A stretch of DNA of 64,000 bases from Rhodopirellula sp. P2 (GCF_028768465.1 NZ_CP118225.1:4631001-4695000); one strand, 5' to 3'. Shown: positions 17,908 to 26,953, counted from the stretch's first letter. Made by a program: numbers and translations. Notes: generated by a model from the sequence alone, not told the origin.

Positions 17908-18032
17908 GCAGGTACGCAGGTGTCAGCGGGTATGTGAGCCGTTGGCGTTCGCCACGGTTTTCACGCGCAACCGGGGCGAACGCCCAAACGGCTCACATGG
18001 TTGTGCCCGATCATTCCAGCCGACCTGCTTAA
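17904..18032. repeat. Nested palindromic element after the sigma factor gene
   Basis: The outer arms are a perfect 10-bp inverted repeat, TTAAGCAGGT at 17904-17913 and ACCTGCTTAA at 18023-18032. The outer left arm includes the sigma factor stop codon. Inside lies a longer, nearly perfect inverted repeat, 17932-17959 against 17969-17998, starting ATGTGAGCCGTT and containing GGCGTTCGCC, around a 9-base loop. The 129-base unit resembles a REP/MITE-like palindrome. No second copy is present in this window. Confidence 0.7.
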
Positions 18033-18105
18033 CGAAGCCAGCGAACGCGGTTGGAGGGCAACCCGCGAACGCGGGGATGGGGGCAGTGGCTTGGCAACAC
18101 CGATG

Positions 18106-19299
18106 TCATTCGGCAAACAGCGAACTGCGAACCTCTTCTTCGATGGATTTGCGCTGGCTCATGACGTCGGCGAACGTGGCCGCGTCGAGACTGTAGGTCA
18201 CCGTTTCGGTCTTCGCATCCACGTGTGCGTTACGAGGTTCACCGGTCAGCAGAGCGGTTTCGCCGAAGTAGGCACCTTCGGTCAGTTCCGCGACCTCACG
18301 AAAATCGTCGCCGCCGGGATGGGTGGGCTGTTTGATGGAAACGCTGCCCTCGCGGATCAAGTAGAAACGATCGCCGACGTCGCCGTAGGTCACGATTCGA
18401 TCGCCGGGTCCATGTTCGGTTCGAGTCATGCTGCGTGACAATTCTGTCAACGTGCTGATCGCGACGCCGGAGAACACGCTGCACTGCGACAGCATTTCAC
18501 CGAGCACGGCGGCTTCGTTCAGATTGGTGTCGCGGGCGATCTTTCCAAAGTCCATCTTCACGATGCGGTCGGCGACGTCCAAGATTCGGTTGTCGTGGGT
18601 CACGATCACGATCGCCACCCCGCGTTCGCGTGCCTCACGCTGGAACAACGTGACGACTTGCCGTCCGGATTCTTCATCCAGCGCCGCGGTGGGTTCGTCC
18701 GCCAACAAAATGTCGGGTTGATGCACCAACCCTCTCGCGACCGCGACGCGTTGTTTCTGTCCGCCCGACAAACCTCCTGGTTTGTATTGAATTCGATCCC
18801 CCAGCCCCACGGCGGTCAGCATTTTGGCACAGCGTTCGTTTTCTTCGCTGCGAGAAGTGCGGTTGGGTTGGAGTTCCAACGCCATGCGGACGTTCTGCAA
18901 GGCTGTCAGCGAACCGAACAGGTTGTGGGCCTGGAAAATGAAGCCCAATCGTTTGCGAAGCGAGCCGATGTTGGTTTGCGACAAATCGTGAAGCGGCTGG
19001 CCGAGGACGTTCAACTGGCCCTCTTGGACGCGACGCAATGTGCCGATCAACGTCAACAACGTTGTTTTGCCGGAACCGGATTGCCCGGTCATGATGACAA
19101 TTTCGCCAGGTTGCACCTGAAGATGGTTGTCATGCAGGACCTGTTTCCGCGCATCACCGGTCCCGTAGTAGTGATTCACACCGCGAACATCGATTGCAGC
19201 GGAGCCATCCAGGGCAATCTCGGGCGTGATCCCGCGTGAAGCGGTCGCACGGACTCCGTTCTTGGCGGTCGGATTTTCGTTTCGAAAGGGAATTTTCAC
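18106..19299 (-). CDS. DevA-like ABC exporter ATPase with C-terminal cyclic-nucleotide-binding domain
   Basis: 397 residues with a GTG start at 19299. Residues about 35-255 are an ABC ATPase of the MacB/LolD/DevA type: Walker A GQSGSGKTT, Q-loop FIFQAHNLF, signature LSGGQKQR, Walker B ILLADEPTAALD and H-loop VTHD. Residues about 270-390 form a cNMP-binding domain (HGPGDRIVTYGDVGDRFYLI, then a phosphate-binding cassette FGETALLTGEPRNAHV). The gene is divergent from the genes for its presumed membrane-fusion and permease partners, 170 bases away. Transport may thus be gated by cyclic nucleotides or by another ligand. Which nucleotide binds is unknown. Confidence 0.9.
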   Translation of the reverse strand: MKIPFRNENPTAKNGVRATASRGITPEIALDGSAAIDVRGVNHYYGTGDARKQVLHDNHLQVQPGEIVIMTGQSGSGKTTLLTLIGTLRRVQEGQLNVLGQPLHDLSQTNIGSLRKRLGFIFQAHNLFGSLTALQNVRMALELQPNRTSRSEENERCAKMLTAVGLGDRIQYKPGGLSGGQKQRVAVARGLVHQPDILLADEPTAALDEESGRQVVTLFQREARERGVAIVIVTHDNRILDVADRIVKMDFGKIARDTNLNEAAVLGEMLSQCSVFSGVAISTLTELSRSMTRTEHGPGDRIVTYGDVGDRFYLIREGSVSIKQPTHPGGDDFREVAELTEGAYFGETALLTGEPRNAHVDAKTETVTYSLDAATFADVMSQRKSIEEEVRSSLFAE

Positions 19300-19469
19300 G
19301 CGAATTTTCGGGACATTTTGCGTGCCAGACCCGTCAATCGCGATGGCCCGGCGGAGCGGAAAAACGTTACCTTAGCAACTTGTCCCGAATTCGTGTCACC
19401 TCGTTTCTGCAGTTGTTCCTCGTGCCCCAAGCCAAGCAACCGATCCCCGCAAGGTCGATCCAACCGGGC

Positions 19470-20672
19470 ATGATCCGATTGCCCCTCACGCTCGCGATCG
19501 GCGTTTTCTCGATGATCTGCGGCTGTGATGGACCATCCGCGGGCCGTGCCGATCACTCAACGAACCCGGACAAGCCCACTCAAACGGTGGCCTTGCAACG
19601 AGTCATGGCACTCGGAACGCTGGAGCCTCGAGGGGGGATTTTGGCGGTCATGGCAGCCCCCGGAGATCGCGTCGCCAAAATTTTCGTGGAATCCGGGCAG
19701 GATGTTTCGGCCGGCACCGTGCTGATGGAACTGGAGAGCCTTCCGGCTCGACAACTCGAACTGACCATCTCCCAAACAAAATTGGACGAGGCTCGACGAC
19801 GGATTGCAGCGGAGCGAGCGGCGGGCGAAGCCAAACTGCAAGTGGCGCGTTCGTCGCTGAAGCAGGCTGAATCGAAGCTGAAGGACGCGGAGAAGCGTTT
19901 CAAAGATTCCAAGGCCGATGGCGGAGAATTGAACCTGCTCAAACAAGCTGCCGATTTAGGGCTACGCCGATTGCGGCAATTGGAATCCGCCTCCCGCGAC
20001 CCCGCTCGCCAACGCTTGGTATCAGAGAATGCACTGGATACCGAAGCTCTGAAAGTCAGTGAATCGCAAGCTCGATACGAATCGGCGTTGCGAGATGCCC
20101 AAGAGGCCATCGACGAAGGCCAATTCGGCGTCGATTCGGCTGAGCAAGAGATTCGGGCGACGGAGTTGTCGTTGATCGCTGCCGAACAATCGGCTTCGTT
20201 GGAATCGTTGAAGCAACAAATTGAGCTGCTGAAGTTCAATGTGGCCACGTCACGATTGGTCGCCCCCACGAAAGGACGCGTGCTTCGCGTTGATGCGACG
20301 ATCGGGACAGCAACCGGCGTTTCCGCCTTGATGCATCTGGCGGACACGACGCAAATGGTCTGCGTGGCGGAAGTCAACGTCGCGGATCTCTCCCGTGTTG
20401 AAATCGGACAAACCGCAATCATCACATCACCCGCCCTGCGGGACCCGCTGCATGGAAAAGTCCAACGCATTCATTCGTTGATCGCCCCTCCCACGTTGGC
20501 CAGTCCGTACCCGATGGCTGCGGTGGATCGCTACTCCGCCGATGTGGTGATCGCCATTGACGCGGGGGATGCTGAGAGCGCCAGTCACCTGATCGAATTG
20601 CAGGTCGACGTCGAGATCCAAGCCGGACGCTCAGCAAAGTCAACCGAAATGGCGTCGGCAGCGAAGCCGTGA
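19470..20672 (+). CDS. DevB/HlyD-type periplasmic adaptor (membrane fusion) protein
   Basis: 400 residues from the ATG at 19470, chosen because a signal-like segment follows (LPLTLAIGVFSMICGCDG). The cysteines there suggest a lipoprotein. Structure: lipoyl half (GDRVAKIFVESGQDVSAG), a long coiled-coil hairpin from about 95 to 255 rich in Ala, Lys, Glu and Gln, the second lipoyl half (VAPTKGRVLRVDATIGT), then a beta-barrel domain (VNVADLSRVEIGQTA). This is the adaptor of a tripartite exporter. It overlaps the permease gene by four bases (GTGA), so the two are translationally coupled. The open frame extends upstream, but that part looks non-coding. Confidence 0.88.
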   Translation: MIRLPLTLAIGVFSMICGCDGPSAGRADHSTNPDKPTQTVALQRVMALGTLEPRGGILAVMAAPGDRVAKIFVESGQDVSAGTVLMELESLPARQLELTISQTKLDEARRRIAAERAAGEAKLQVARSSLKQAESKLKDAEKRFKDSKADGGELNLLKQAADLGLRRLRQLESASRDPARQRLVSENALDTEALKVSESQARYESALRDAQEAIDEGQFGVDSAEQEIRATELSLIAAEQSASLESLKQQIELLKFNVATSRLVAPTKGRVLRVDATIGTATGVSALMHLADTTQMVCVAEVNVADLSRVEIGQTAIITSPALRDPLHGKVQRIHSLIAPPTLASPYPMAAVDRYSADVVIAIDAGDAESASHLIELQVDVEIQAGRSAKSTEMASAAKP

Positions 20673-21916
20673 CGGAAACGGCAGCTGTTGCGAGGCCTGC
20701 CAAGCAGTCGGGCAAGAAACGCCGCAAACGCTTCGGCGTGGTGCGAACGTCGCTGGCATGGTCCAACTTCAGTCACATGTGGATTCGCACCGTGGTCTCC
20801 ATTTGCGGGATCGGTTTCGCGATTCTGTTGATGTTCATGCAGCTGGGATTCCTCGGCAGTGTCGGTGACACCGCGACGGTGCTGCTGGACCGAATGCCCT
20901 GTGACTTGCTGGTGCGTTCGCCGGATTACTTGCACATCTACGATGCCTCGAAGACTCGCAACGAGTTGCGCCCTTGGTTGAAATCAATTGATGAGGTCGA
21001 TGAAGCGATTCCTCTTGATATCGGCGTGACTCAGTGGATCAATCCGAACAACCAAGATCCGCGAGCGATTGCGGTGATGGGAATCGATTTGAACCACCCG
21101 GCCTTTGACTTGCCGGAGCTGACGCTGGAAATGAGGCGGAAACTGCTGGTCGAAGGCGCCGTTCTGGTTGACGATGCAACCAAGCCTGATTTCGGACCAC
21201 AGAACGGGGTGAAGTTCGGACCGGAAGACATTGGGACCGTTGCTGATGTCTTTGGGACGCCAGCCAAAATTGTCGGCACCTTCCACCTGGGCACGGGACT
21301 GGCCGCCAACGGAGCGCTGCTGTGCACGCGGGAAACATTTCGCAAACTTGTTCCCGGCAGCAGCGACGAAGAGGTTTCGTTGTTGTTGATTCGGCTGACG
21401 CAGGGTGTGACTCGAGAGCGAGGGCGGCAGATGGTTGCCGGACGATTGGACTCGCTCGCGGGACCGGCTTCTTCTGCCACGGCGCTCACCATCGACGATG
21501 CCAAAACGGCGGAACGTTGGCGATGGTACACCGAAACGCCAATCGGAATGATCTTCGCTATGGGAGTGGTGCTGGCCGTCGTGGTTGGTGGCGTGATCAG
21601 CTACATGATCCTGGCCTCGGACGTCCAAGCTCACCTCAGCGAGTACGCGACGTTGAAGGCGATGGGGTATGGCACCGGTTTTCTGATGAAAACGCTGCTG
21701 ACCCAGTCCACCCTGCTAGCGACGATTGCATTTCCGCCCTCGGTCCTGGCGGCGTTGCTGCTGTACGCCATCACTTCGGCGCTGGCCGGGGTTCCCATTC
21801 GCATGACGTTCACCTGGCTGGTGCTGGTCGCTGCGTTGTCGTTGCTGATGTGCAACGCGGCGGGACTGATCGCGATTCGCAAGCTGATTCGAGCTGAACC
21901 TGCGAATTTGTTCTGA
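20669..21916 (+). CDS. DevC-like ABC exporter permease (FtsX/MacB family)
   Basis: 415 residues. The GTG start at 20669 overlaps the adaptor stop. Topology is typical of FtsX/MacB permeases: one helix near residues 38-62 (WIRTVVSICGIGFAILLMF), a periplasmic domain of about 200 residues, then three helices in the last 130 (MIFAMGVVLAVVVGGVISYMI, then the TLLATIAFPPSVLAALLLYA and LVLVAALSLLMCNAAGLIA stretches). The combination with the adaptor and a DevA-like ATPase matches the cyanobacterial DevBCA glycolipid exporter. The substrate here is probably lipid or glycolipid, by analogy. It stops 33 bases before the convergent UXS gene. Confidence 0.9.
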   Translation: MTETAAVARPAKQSGKKRRKRFGVVRTSLAWSNFSHMWIRTVVSICGIGFAILLMFMQLGFLGSVGDTATVLLDRMPCDLLVRSPDYLHIYDASKTRNELRPWLKSIDEVDEAIPLDIGVTQWINPNNQDPRAIAVMGIDLNHPAFDLPELTLEMRRKLLVEGAVLVDDATKPDFGPQNGVKFGPEDIGTVADVFGTPAKIVGTFHLGTGLAANGALLCTRETFRKLVPGSSDEEVSLLLIRLTQGVTRERGRQMVAGRLDSLAGPASSATALTIDDAKTAERWRWYTETPIGMIFAMGVVLAVVVGGVISYMILASDVQAHLSEYATLKAMGYGTGFLMKTLLTQSTLLATIAFPPSVLAALLLYAITSALAGVPIRMTFTWLVLVAALSLLMCNAAGLIAIRKLIRAEPANLF

Positions 21917-21949
21917 CGCGCTGGCGGCCACTCACTTGTCAGCGGATGC

Positions 21950-22918
21950 TCAGCTGAAATTCGGTGTCGGCGGTCGGTAGTCACTCAAATGAATGGTTTT
22001 GAACCATTCGATGGTGTGCTGCAGGCCCTGATCCAATTCGATCTTTGGTTCCCAGCCCAACTTCTCTTTCGCGAGGGAAATGTCAGGCCGACGTCGCGTT
22101 GGATCATCGGACGGTAATGGTGCCTCGATCAGTTTGCTGCTCGATCCCGTCAGCGCGATCGTCTTTTCAGCGAGTTGACGAATGGTGAATTCGTGGGGAT
22201 TGCCAATGTTGACCGGTCCGATGAATCCATCGCAATTCATCATTCGGATGATGACCTCGACCAAGTCATCTCGGTAGCAAAACGAACGGGTTTGCGAACC
22301 GTCACCAAAGATGGTGATGTCGTCTCCCGCCAACGCTTGCCGGATGAAGTTGGCAACCACGCGTCCATCAAAAGGATGCATCCGCGGGCCGTACGTGTTG
22401 AAAATGCGAACGATCCGGACGTCGACGTTGTTGCTGCGGTGGTAGTCCATGAACAGCGTTTCGGCGACACGTTTGCCTTCGTCGTAGCAAGCCCGGATGC
22501 CGATCGGATTGACGCTGCCGCGATACGACTCGGTTTGCGGGTGTTGTTCAGGGTCGCCGTACACCTCGCTGGTGCTGGCCTGCAGAATCCGAGCCCCGCA
22601 TCGCTTGGCGATCCCCAACATGTTGATCGATCCCATCACGCTGGTTTTGATCGTTTTGATGGGGTTGAACTGGTAGTGCCCGGGTGCCGCGGGGCACGCC
22701 ATGTTGTAGATCTGGTCGACTTCGAGGTGAATCGGCAACGTGATGTCGTGCCGAATGAGTTCGAAGTTGGGCTTGTCGAGCAGATGCACGACGTTCGACT
22801 TTTGGCTGGTGAAAAAGTTGTCCAGGCAGATCACGTCATGCCCGTCGTGCACCAACCGTTCACAGAGATGCGATCCCAGAAAGCCAGCGCCACCCGTCAC
22901 CAAAATGCGTTGAATCAT
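21950..22918 (-). CDS. uxs: UDP-glucuronate decarboxylase (UDP-xylose synthase)
   Basis: NAD-dependent extended SDR of 322 residues that turns UDP-glucuronate into UDP-xylose. The Rossmann motif TGGAGFLG is at residues 8-15. UXS hallmarks follow: [38 protein letters not shown] and the catalytic YDEGK. RPDI and KLGWEPK close the protein. ATG at 22918. It is a single gene with no cluster partner; a second sugar-nucleotide epimerase is encoded 5 kb away. It likely feeds polysaccharide or glycoprotein synthesis. Confidence 0.93.
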   Translation of the reverse strand: MIQRILVTGGAGFLGSHLCERLVHDGHDVICLDNFFTSQKSNVVHLLDKPNFELIRHDITLPIHLEVDQIYNMACPAAPGHYQFNPIKTIKTSVMGSINMLGIAKRCGARILQASTSEVYGDPEQHPQTESYRGSVNPIGIRACYDEGKRVAETLFMDYHRSNNVDVRIVRIFNTYGPRMHPFDGRVVANFIRQALAGDDITIFGDGSQTRSFCYRDDLVEVIIRMMNCDGFIGPVNIGNPHEFTIRQLAEKTIALTGSSSKLIEAPLPSDDPTRRRPDISLAKEKLGWEPKIELDQGLQHTIEWFKTIHLSDYRPPTPNFS

Positions 22919-23119
22919 CGATCAAGCCGTTTCCAGATAACCGTCTGTCGGTCAGAAGTCAAAATTTGAACAAGACCCACAACTCTACCCGGTTGATTGA
23001 CCTGGGCGACATGAATGCGATCAGAAATGGGGGACGATCCAGGGGCGTTGGTCAACCATTCGGAACGTGAGCGTTACACGGATTGCGATCGTTTCCCCAC
23101 CCAGCGAGTCGGGAGGCTC

Positions 23120-23971
23120 TCAATCAACATACAATTCACGATTATCGATCAAACGTGTGGAGCCCACGCGAGCCGCTATCAGGGCGACCGCATTTTGCTT
23201 GATGTCGGAGACCGGCAACAGACTTTCTCGATCCACCACCACGGCGTAGTCCACGCTGTCACAGTCCGTGAGATTGGCGGCCAAGATGGCCTCCATGCGT
23301 AGGGGGTTCCGTTCCCCACCGCGAAATGCCCGCTCCGCCTCGAGGAGCGAACGAGACAGACACAGTGCACGTTGGCGTTCGCTCTCGGAAAGATACCGGT
23401 TGCGGCTGCTCATCGCCAAGCCGTCCGGTTCGCGGATGATCTCGCAGGGAACGATCTGGGTCGGCAGATTCAGATCCCGCACCATGTGCTCGATCACGCA
23501 CAGCTGTTGAAAGTCTTTGCGACCAAAGAACGCGAAATCCGCTGGGGCGGCCTGAAACAATTTCAACACCACGGTCGCCACGCCGACGAAGTGATCCGGG
23601 CGATGCACGCCCTCCAAGGGCAACGCGACGGAGGACGGCTGAACCGAGGTGGCAACCTGCCCATCGCGTTGAGGATACATCTCCCCCGCCGAGGGCAGGA
23701 ACACCGCCTCGACACCGGCCTGCCGGAGTTTGGCCAAGTCGTCTTCGAGCGGTCGGGGATAGAGATCGAGATCTTCGTGAGCAGCAAACTGGGTGGGATT
23801 CACAAAGATGGTGGTGACGCAGTGGTCACAGCGTTGCTTTGCCGCCTTAACGAGCGACAGATGACCTTCATGCAGCGCGCCCATCGTGGGCACCAACCCA
23901 ATGGTTCGTTGTTGATTGGATTGTTGACGACACCATGCGCGCATGGAATCAATGGTGGAAAACGTTTGCAA
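23120..23971 (-). CDS. panC: Pantothenate synthetase
   Basis: Joins pantoate and beta-alanine using ATP to make pantothenate (coenzyme A pathway). 283 residues, normal for PanC. Motifs: VPTMGALHEGHLSL (HxGH nucleotide site), VNPTQF, FFGRKDFQQL and the KMSKS-like loop GLAMSSRNRYLS. The start is taken as TTG at 23971, with AAGG eight bases upstream, because family members have the extra N-terminal residues. The first ATG (codon 10) would remove part of the first strand. No panB or panD is adjacent. Confidence 0.95.
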   Translation of the reverse strand: MQTFSTIDSMRAWCRQQSNQQRTIGLVPTMGALHEGHLSLVKAAKQRCDHCVTTIFVNPTQFAAHEDLDLYPRPLEDDLAKLRQAGVEAVFLPSAGEMYPQRDGQVATSVQPSSVALPLEGVHRPDHFVGVATVVLKLFQAAPADFAFFGRKDFQQLCVIEHMVRDLNLPTQIVPCEIIREPDGLAMSSRNRYLSESERQRALCLSRSLLEAERAFRGGERNPLRMEAILAANLTDCDSVDYAVVVDRESLLPVSDIKQNAVALIAARVGSTRLIDNRELYVD

Positions 23972-24063
23972 CAGAGGGCCTTGAACGAGAACCAGGAGAA
24001 GTGAGCTAGAACGCGAAGGGGAGCCATCCCAACGTGGCCAGATGGCGAATCACAGGTGGCGAA

Positions 24064-24483
24064 TCAATCGTCGCTTGCTCCGGTTGCACCGTCCAAAACT
24101 TCTTCCGCGACAAAGATCGGCAAGGGGGGATCAAACGTGACCGCCACAGCAATGGCATCACTCGGTCGGGCGTCGACTTCGATCAGTTCACCGTCTCGGG
24201 TTCGCAGGTGCAGCTGTGCGAAGTACGTGTGCTCGGACAAATCGCTGATCACCACTTGTTCGATCGTTGCATCCAGCGATTCGGCGACGTTGACAATCAA
24301 ATCATGGGTCAGCGGTCGCGGTGGGACGTAGTCATTTTTCACACGACGATCGATGTTGGTGGCTTCAAAGATTCCAATCATGATCGGGAATTGGCGGGTG
24401 CCGTCGACTTCCTTGAGATAAATGACTTGATTGTCGGTCAGCTCGGAAATGATGATCCGAGCGAGTTGCATTTGGACGGTCAT
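24064..24483 (-). CDS. Bifunctional nuclease family protein (DUF151)
   Basis: 139 residues from the ATG at 24483. It has the DUF151 pattern: QLARIIISELTDNQVIYLKE, FPIMIGIFEATNI, RPLTHDLIVNVAESL, and the acidic VDARPSDAIAVAV loop near the C-terminus. Plant and Mycobacterium relatives have reported DNase/RNase activity, and the cellular role in bacteria is poorly known. It is a single gene, 92 bases upstream of panC on the same strand, and possibly transcribed with it. A 9-bp hairpin lies in its leader. Confidence 0.9.
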   Translation of the reverse strand: MTVQMQLARIIISELTDNQVIYLKEVDGTRQFPIMIGIFEATNIDRRVKNDYVPPRPLTHDLIVNVAESLDATIEQVVISDLSEHTYFAQLHLRTRDGELIEVDARPSDAIAVAVTFDPPLPIFVAEEVLDGATGASDD

Positions 24484-24513
24484 GAAAAAATTCGCCAAAA
24501 GGTTCCAGAATGC

Positions 24514-24535
24514 ATGCGAATCAATGGATTCGCAT
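24514..24535. promoter_or_regulatory. Perfect inverted repeat upstream of the DUF151 gene
   Basis: ATGCGAATC (24514-24522) and GATTCGCAT (24527-24535) form a 9-bp dyad with a 4-base spacer, 31 bases upstream of the DUF151 start codon. The position suits an operator or a leader hairpin. The binding protein is unknown. Confidence 0.4.
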
Positions 24536-24739
24536 GGGCCGAGTTTTCAGGCTCTGCCAGTGCATGATATCGCAGCCCAACGATGCCTTCCATGATGAGG
24601 ATCGCGGATTATTCCGGTTGTGCGGAAGCGGGGAAGGGAATTCCTCCGAGGGCAATGAATTTGGGGTTGCACAGCCCGCACGTGTCTAAAACGCGTCCCA
24701 TGGTTGAGGTGGACGCAGAGCCAAGTGCACTTTGTCCAG

Positions 24740-24753
24740 GGTCACTCCGTTGC
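24740..24753 (+). promoter_or_regulatory. Possible sigma-54-type -24/-12 element of the flagellin gene
   Basis: GG at 24740-24741 and TTGC at 24750-24753 have the exact GG-N10-GC spacing, 62 bases before the flagellin ATG. The bases after GG (TCAC) are shifted by one from the CACG consensus, so the match is only partial. Sigma-54 control of flagellin is known in several bacteria but is not shown here. Confidence 0.22.
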
Positions 24754-24814
24754 TTCGGCACCCCACTGGTTGACCCCTTCTACTCAACATCAACCCATCA
24801 TTGGGATAAATAAC

Positions 24815-26854
24815 ATGACTCGGATCAACACCAACGTTTCTTCTTTGGTTGCACAGAATCGCCTCCAAAGCAGCAACAATGACCTGCAAGAATCTTTGAC
24901 TCGTTTGAGCACCGGTCTTCGAATCAACTCGGGCAGCGACGACCCTGCTGGTTTGATTGCCAGCGAAGCCCTGCGGAGCGAAATCACTGGATTGACCAAA
25001 TCGATCAGCAACACGCAACGTGCCAGCCAGATCATCAGCACCGCCGACAGCGCTCTGGGCCAGGTCAGCAACCTGCTCAATGACGTCCGTGGCCTGGTCG
25101 TCGAAGCCGCCAACTCGGGTGCCTTGAGCAACGAAGAAATCGCTGCCAACCAGTTGCAGATCGACAGTTCGCTGGAAGCCATCAACCGGATTGCACAAAC
25201 GACGACCTTCCAAGGCCGGAAGTTGCTCGACGGTTCCCAAGACTTCATCAGCACCGCTGGTAGCGTGAGCAGCGTGAGCGACGTCTCCATTGATCAAGCC
25301 AACCTGGGCAAAACCGGCAAGATCGATGTCGAAGTTGTGATCAACTCGGCTGCGACCCAAGCGAGTGCAACCGCCAGTGATTCCGGATTCACAACGGCTG
25401 CAAACGCAACTGCCAGTACCCCCGATGTTGGAACAGCCGCACAGACTATCAATGGTGAAACCATCGATATCACTGGCGAAGGTTTGACCAGCATCGTCAT
25501 CACGAATGACAGCAACGCCTCAGGACCAGGCGAGGCTTCGTTCGACGCAGACACCGGCGTGTTGACGATCACAGGCAACTTCGAAGGTGATTCACTGAAC
25601 GTTGGTGAAGTGGACGCTGATGCCGACGCGGAAGTGATTCAGACTGCGATCAATTCCATCGAAGGATTTGTCGCAACCGGCGCAACGGCTCCGGGTACCG
25701 CAGCCGCAGCCACCGCCGCGACCGTTGACTCCAATGGAGCCGCACTGCAAATCGACGCTGCCTCGCTTGGTTCGGACTTCAACAACGTTTCGATCAACTT
25801 TGTATCGGGTGCTGCAAACGAAGCTTCCTACGACGAAGATCAAAAGATTCTGACGGTCACCGTCAATAGCAGTGCCCCTCAAGACGCATCCGCTTTGGCA
25901 ACGGTCATCGAAGCTGTGCAAGTCGACGGCGAACAAGCCTTCAACGTGACCGCTAACGCAGACGCCCAAGTCGACATCGCCGACGGGATCGACAGTTTAG
26001 ACACCGGTAGCACCGGTGGCGAAACCCTCAACGCAGACTTGGTCTTCCAGCTCAACGGCGAGAACGGAGCCGAAACGTTCAACTTCGGTGCTGGAACCAG
26101 CAAGGATCAGATTGCTGCCGCAGTGAACTTGGTTTCTGACAGCACCGGTGTGGAAGCCGACGCAACGAACGGCTTGGAATTCACCTCGACCACTTACGGC
26201 AGTGAATCATTGGTCAACATCGACGTCATCAGTGAAGGTGCCGGCGGAACTTTCGAGGCGAGCCTCGACAACGTGCGTTCGACCGGCAACGACGTGGTTG
26301 CCACCGTCAACGGTGTGACCGCCAACGGCAGCGGAAACAGCCTGTCGATCAACACCAGTTCGTTGGATTTGAGCTTGACCGTCGATGACGGAAGCAGCAC
26401 CAACTTCAGCTTCAGCATCACCGGTGGTGGAGCCACCTTCCAATTGGGTCCTGATGTGACCAGCACCCAGCAAGCAAGCTTGGGGATTGGCAGCGTTTCG
26501 ACGGGCAAATTGGGCGGAGCATCCGGACGTCTCTACGAACTGGGCAGTGGCCAATCCAAAAGTTTGACCAACGACGTCGAAGGTGCCGCCAAGGTCATCG
26601 ACGAAGTCATCGGCAAAGTGGTCGGTCTGCGTGGTCGTCTGGGTTCGTTCCAAAGCACAACGCTGGAAAGCAACATGGTTTCGCTGAATGAAACCAAAGC
26701 CAACTTGCAAGAAGCTGAAAGCTCGATCCGTGACGCTGACTTCGCTCAAGAATCAGCCAACCTGACACGTGCTCAAATCCTGGTTCAATCCGGTACCAAC
26801 GTGCTGTCACTTGCAAACCAAAACCCACGGAACGTGTTGTCGTTGCTGGGTTAA
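24815..26854 (+). CDS. fliC: Flagellin, large variant with central insertion
   Basis: Filament subunit of 679 residues from the ATG at 24815. The N-terminal D0/D1 (residues 1-150) is canonical: TRINTNVSSLVAQNRLQ, then LRINSGSDDPAGLIASEALR. The C-terminal D1/D0 (about 585-679) has LGSFQSTTLESNMVSLNET and SSIRDADFAQESANLTRAQIL, and ends QNPRNVLSLLG. Between them are about 430 residues of Ala, Thr, Asp and Ser-rich beta-type sequence, far more than the roughly 280-residue minimal flagellins. It includes segments like INGETIDITGEGL that resemble flagellin_IN elements. Such a large D2/D3 would make a thick filament surface. A strong terminator follows, then fliS. Confidence 0.96.
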   Translation: MTRINTNVSSLVAQNRLQSSNNDLQESLTRLSTGLRINSGSDDPAGLIASEALRSEITGLTKSISNTQRASQIISTADSALGQVSNLLNDVRGLVVEAANSGALSNEEIAANQLQIDSSLEAINRIAQTTTFQGRKLLDGSQDFISTAGSVSSVSDVSIDQANLGKTGKIDVEVVINSAATQASATASDSGFTTAANATASTPDVGTAAQTINGETIDITGEGLTSIVITNDSNASGPGEASFDADTGVLTITGNFEGDSLNVGEVDADADAEVIQTAINSIEGFVATGATAPGTAAAATAATVDSNGAALQIDAASLGSDFNNVSINFVSGAANEASYDEDQKILTVTVNSSAPQDASALATVIEAVQVDGEQAFNVTANADAQVDIADGIDSLDTGSTGGETLNADLVFQLNGENGAETFNFGAGTSKDQIAAAVNLVSDSTGVEADATNGLEFTSTTYGSESLVNIDVISEGAGGTFEASLDNVRSTGNDVVATVNGVTANGSGNSLSINTSSLDLSLTVDDGSSTNFSFSITGGGATFQLGPDVTSTQQASLGIGSVSTGKLGGASGRLYELGSGQSKSLTNDVEGAAKVIDEVIGKVVGLRGRLGSFQSTTLESNMVSLNETKANLQEAESSIRDADFAQESANLTRAQILVQSGTNVLSLANQNPRNVLSLLG

Positions 26855-26863
26855 TCCCCGCTT

Positions 26864-26899
26864 CGTTTTGACCAGCAACCAAAATTGCTGGTTGAAACG
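26864..26899 (+). other. Extended hairpin just after the flagellin stop
   Basis: ACCAGCAA (26871-26878) pairs with TTGCTGGT (26885-26892). The stem extends outward through two G-U pairs to CGTTT/AAACG, about 15 pairs in all. It lies ten bases after the stop and has no T-tract. It may protect the flagellin mRNA 3' end or work in tandem with the terminator downstream. Confidence 0.6.
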
Positions 26900-26914
26900 A
26901 AACCACAAACATCG

Positions 26915-26953
26915 AAAAGCAGGAGTGAGCCCAGGCTCGCTTCTGCTTTTTTT
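26915..26953 (+). terminator. Rho-independent terminator of the flagellin gene
   Basis: AAAAGCAGGAGTGAGC (26915-26930) pairs with GCTCGCTTCTGCTTTT (26935-26950) around a CCAG loop. The stem is 16 bp with two G-U pairs, and the T-run continues to 26953. It lies 61 bases after the flagellin stop. Confidence 0.93.

Larger units (their letters stand above)
24484..24814. other. Divergent intergenic region before flagellin
   Basis: Holds the leaders of the DUF151 gene and the flagellin gene, and no gene of its own. It contains a perfect hairpin at 24514-24535 and a possible sigma-54-like site at 24740-24753, each listed separately. No sigma-28 consensus is evident. Confidence 0.5.

Noticed and set aside
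24801-24812. GGGATAAATAA as a sigma-28 -10 box for flagellin
   Set aside because: It is only a few bases before the start codon and no TAAA -35 element lies at the right distance.
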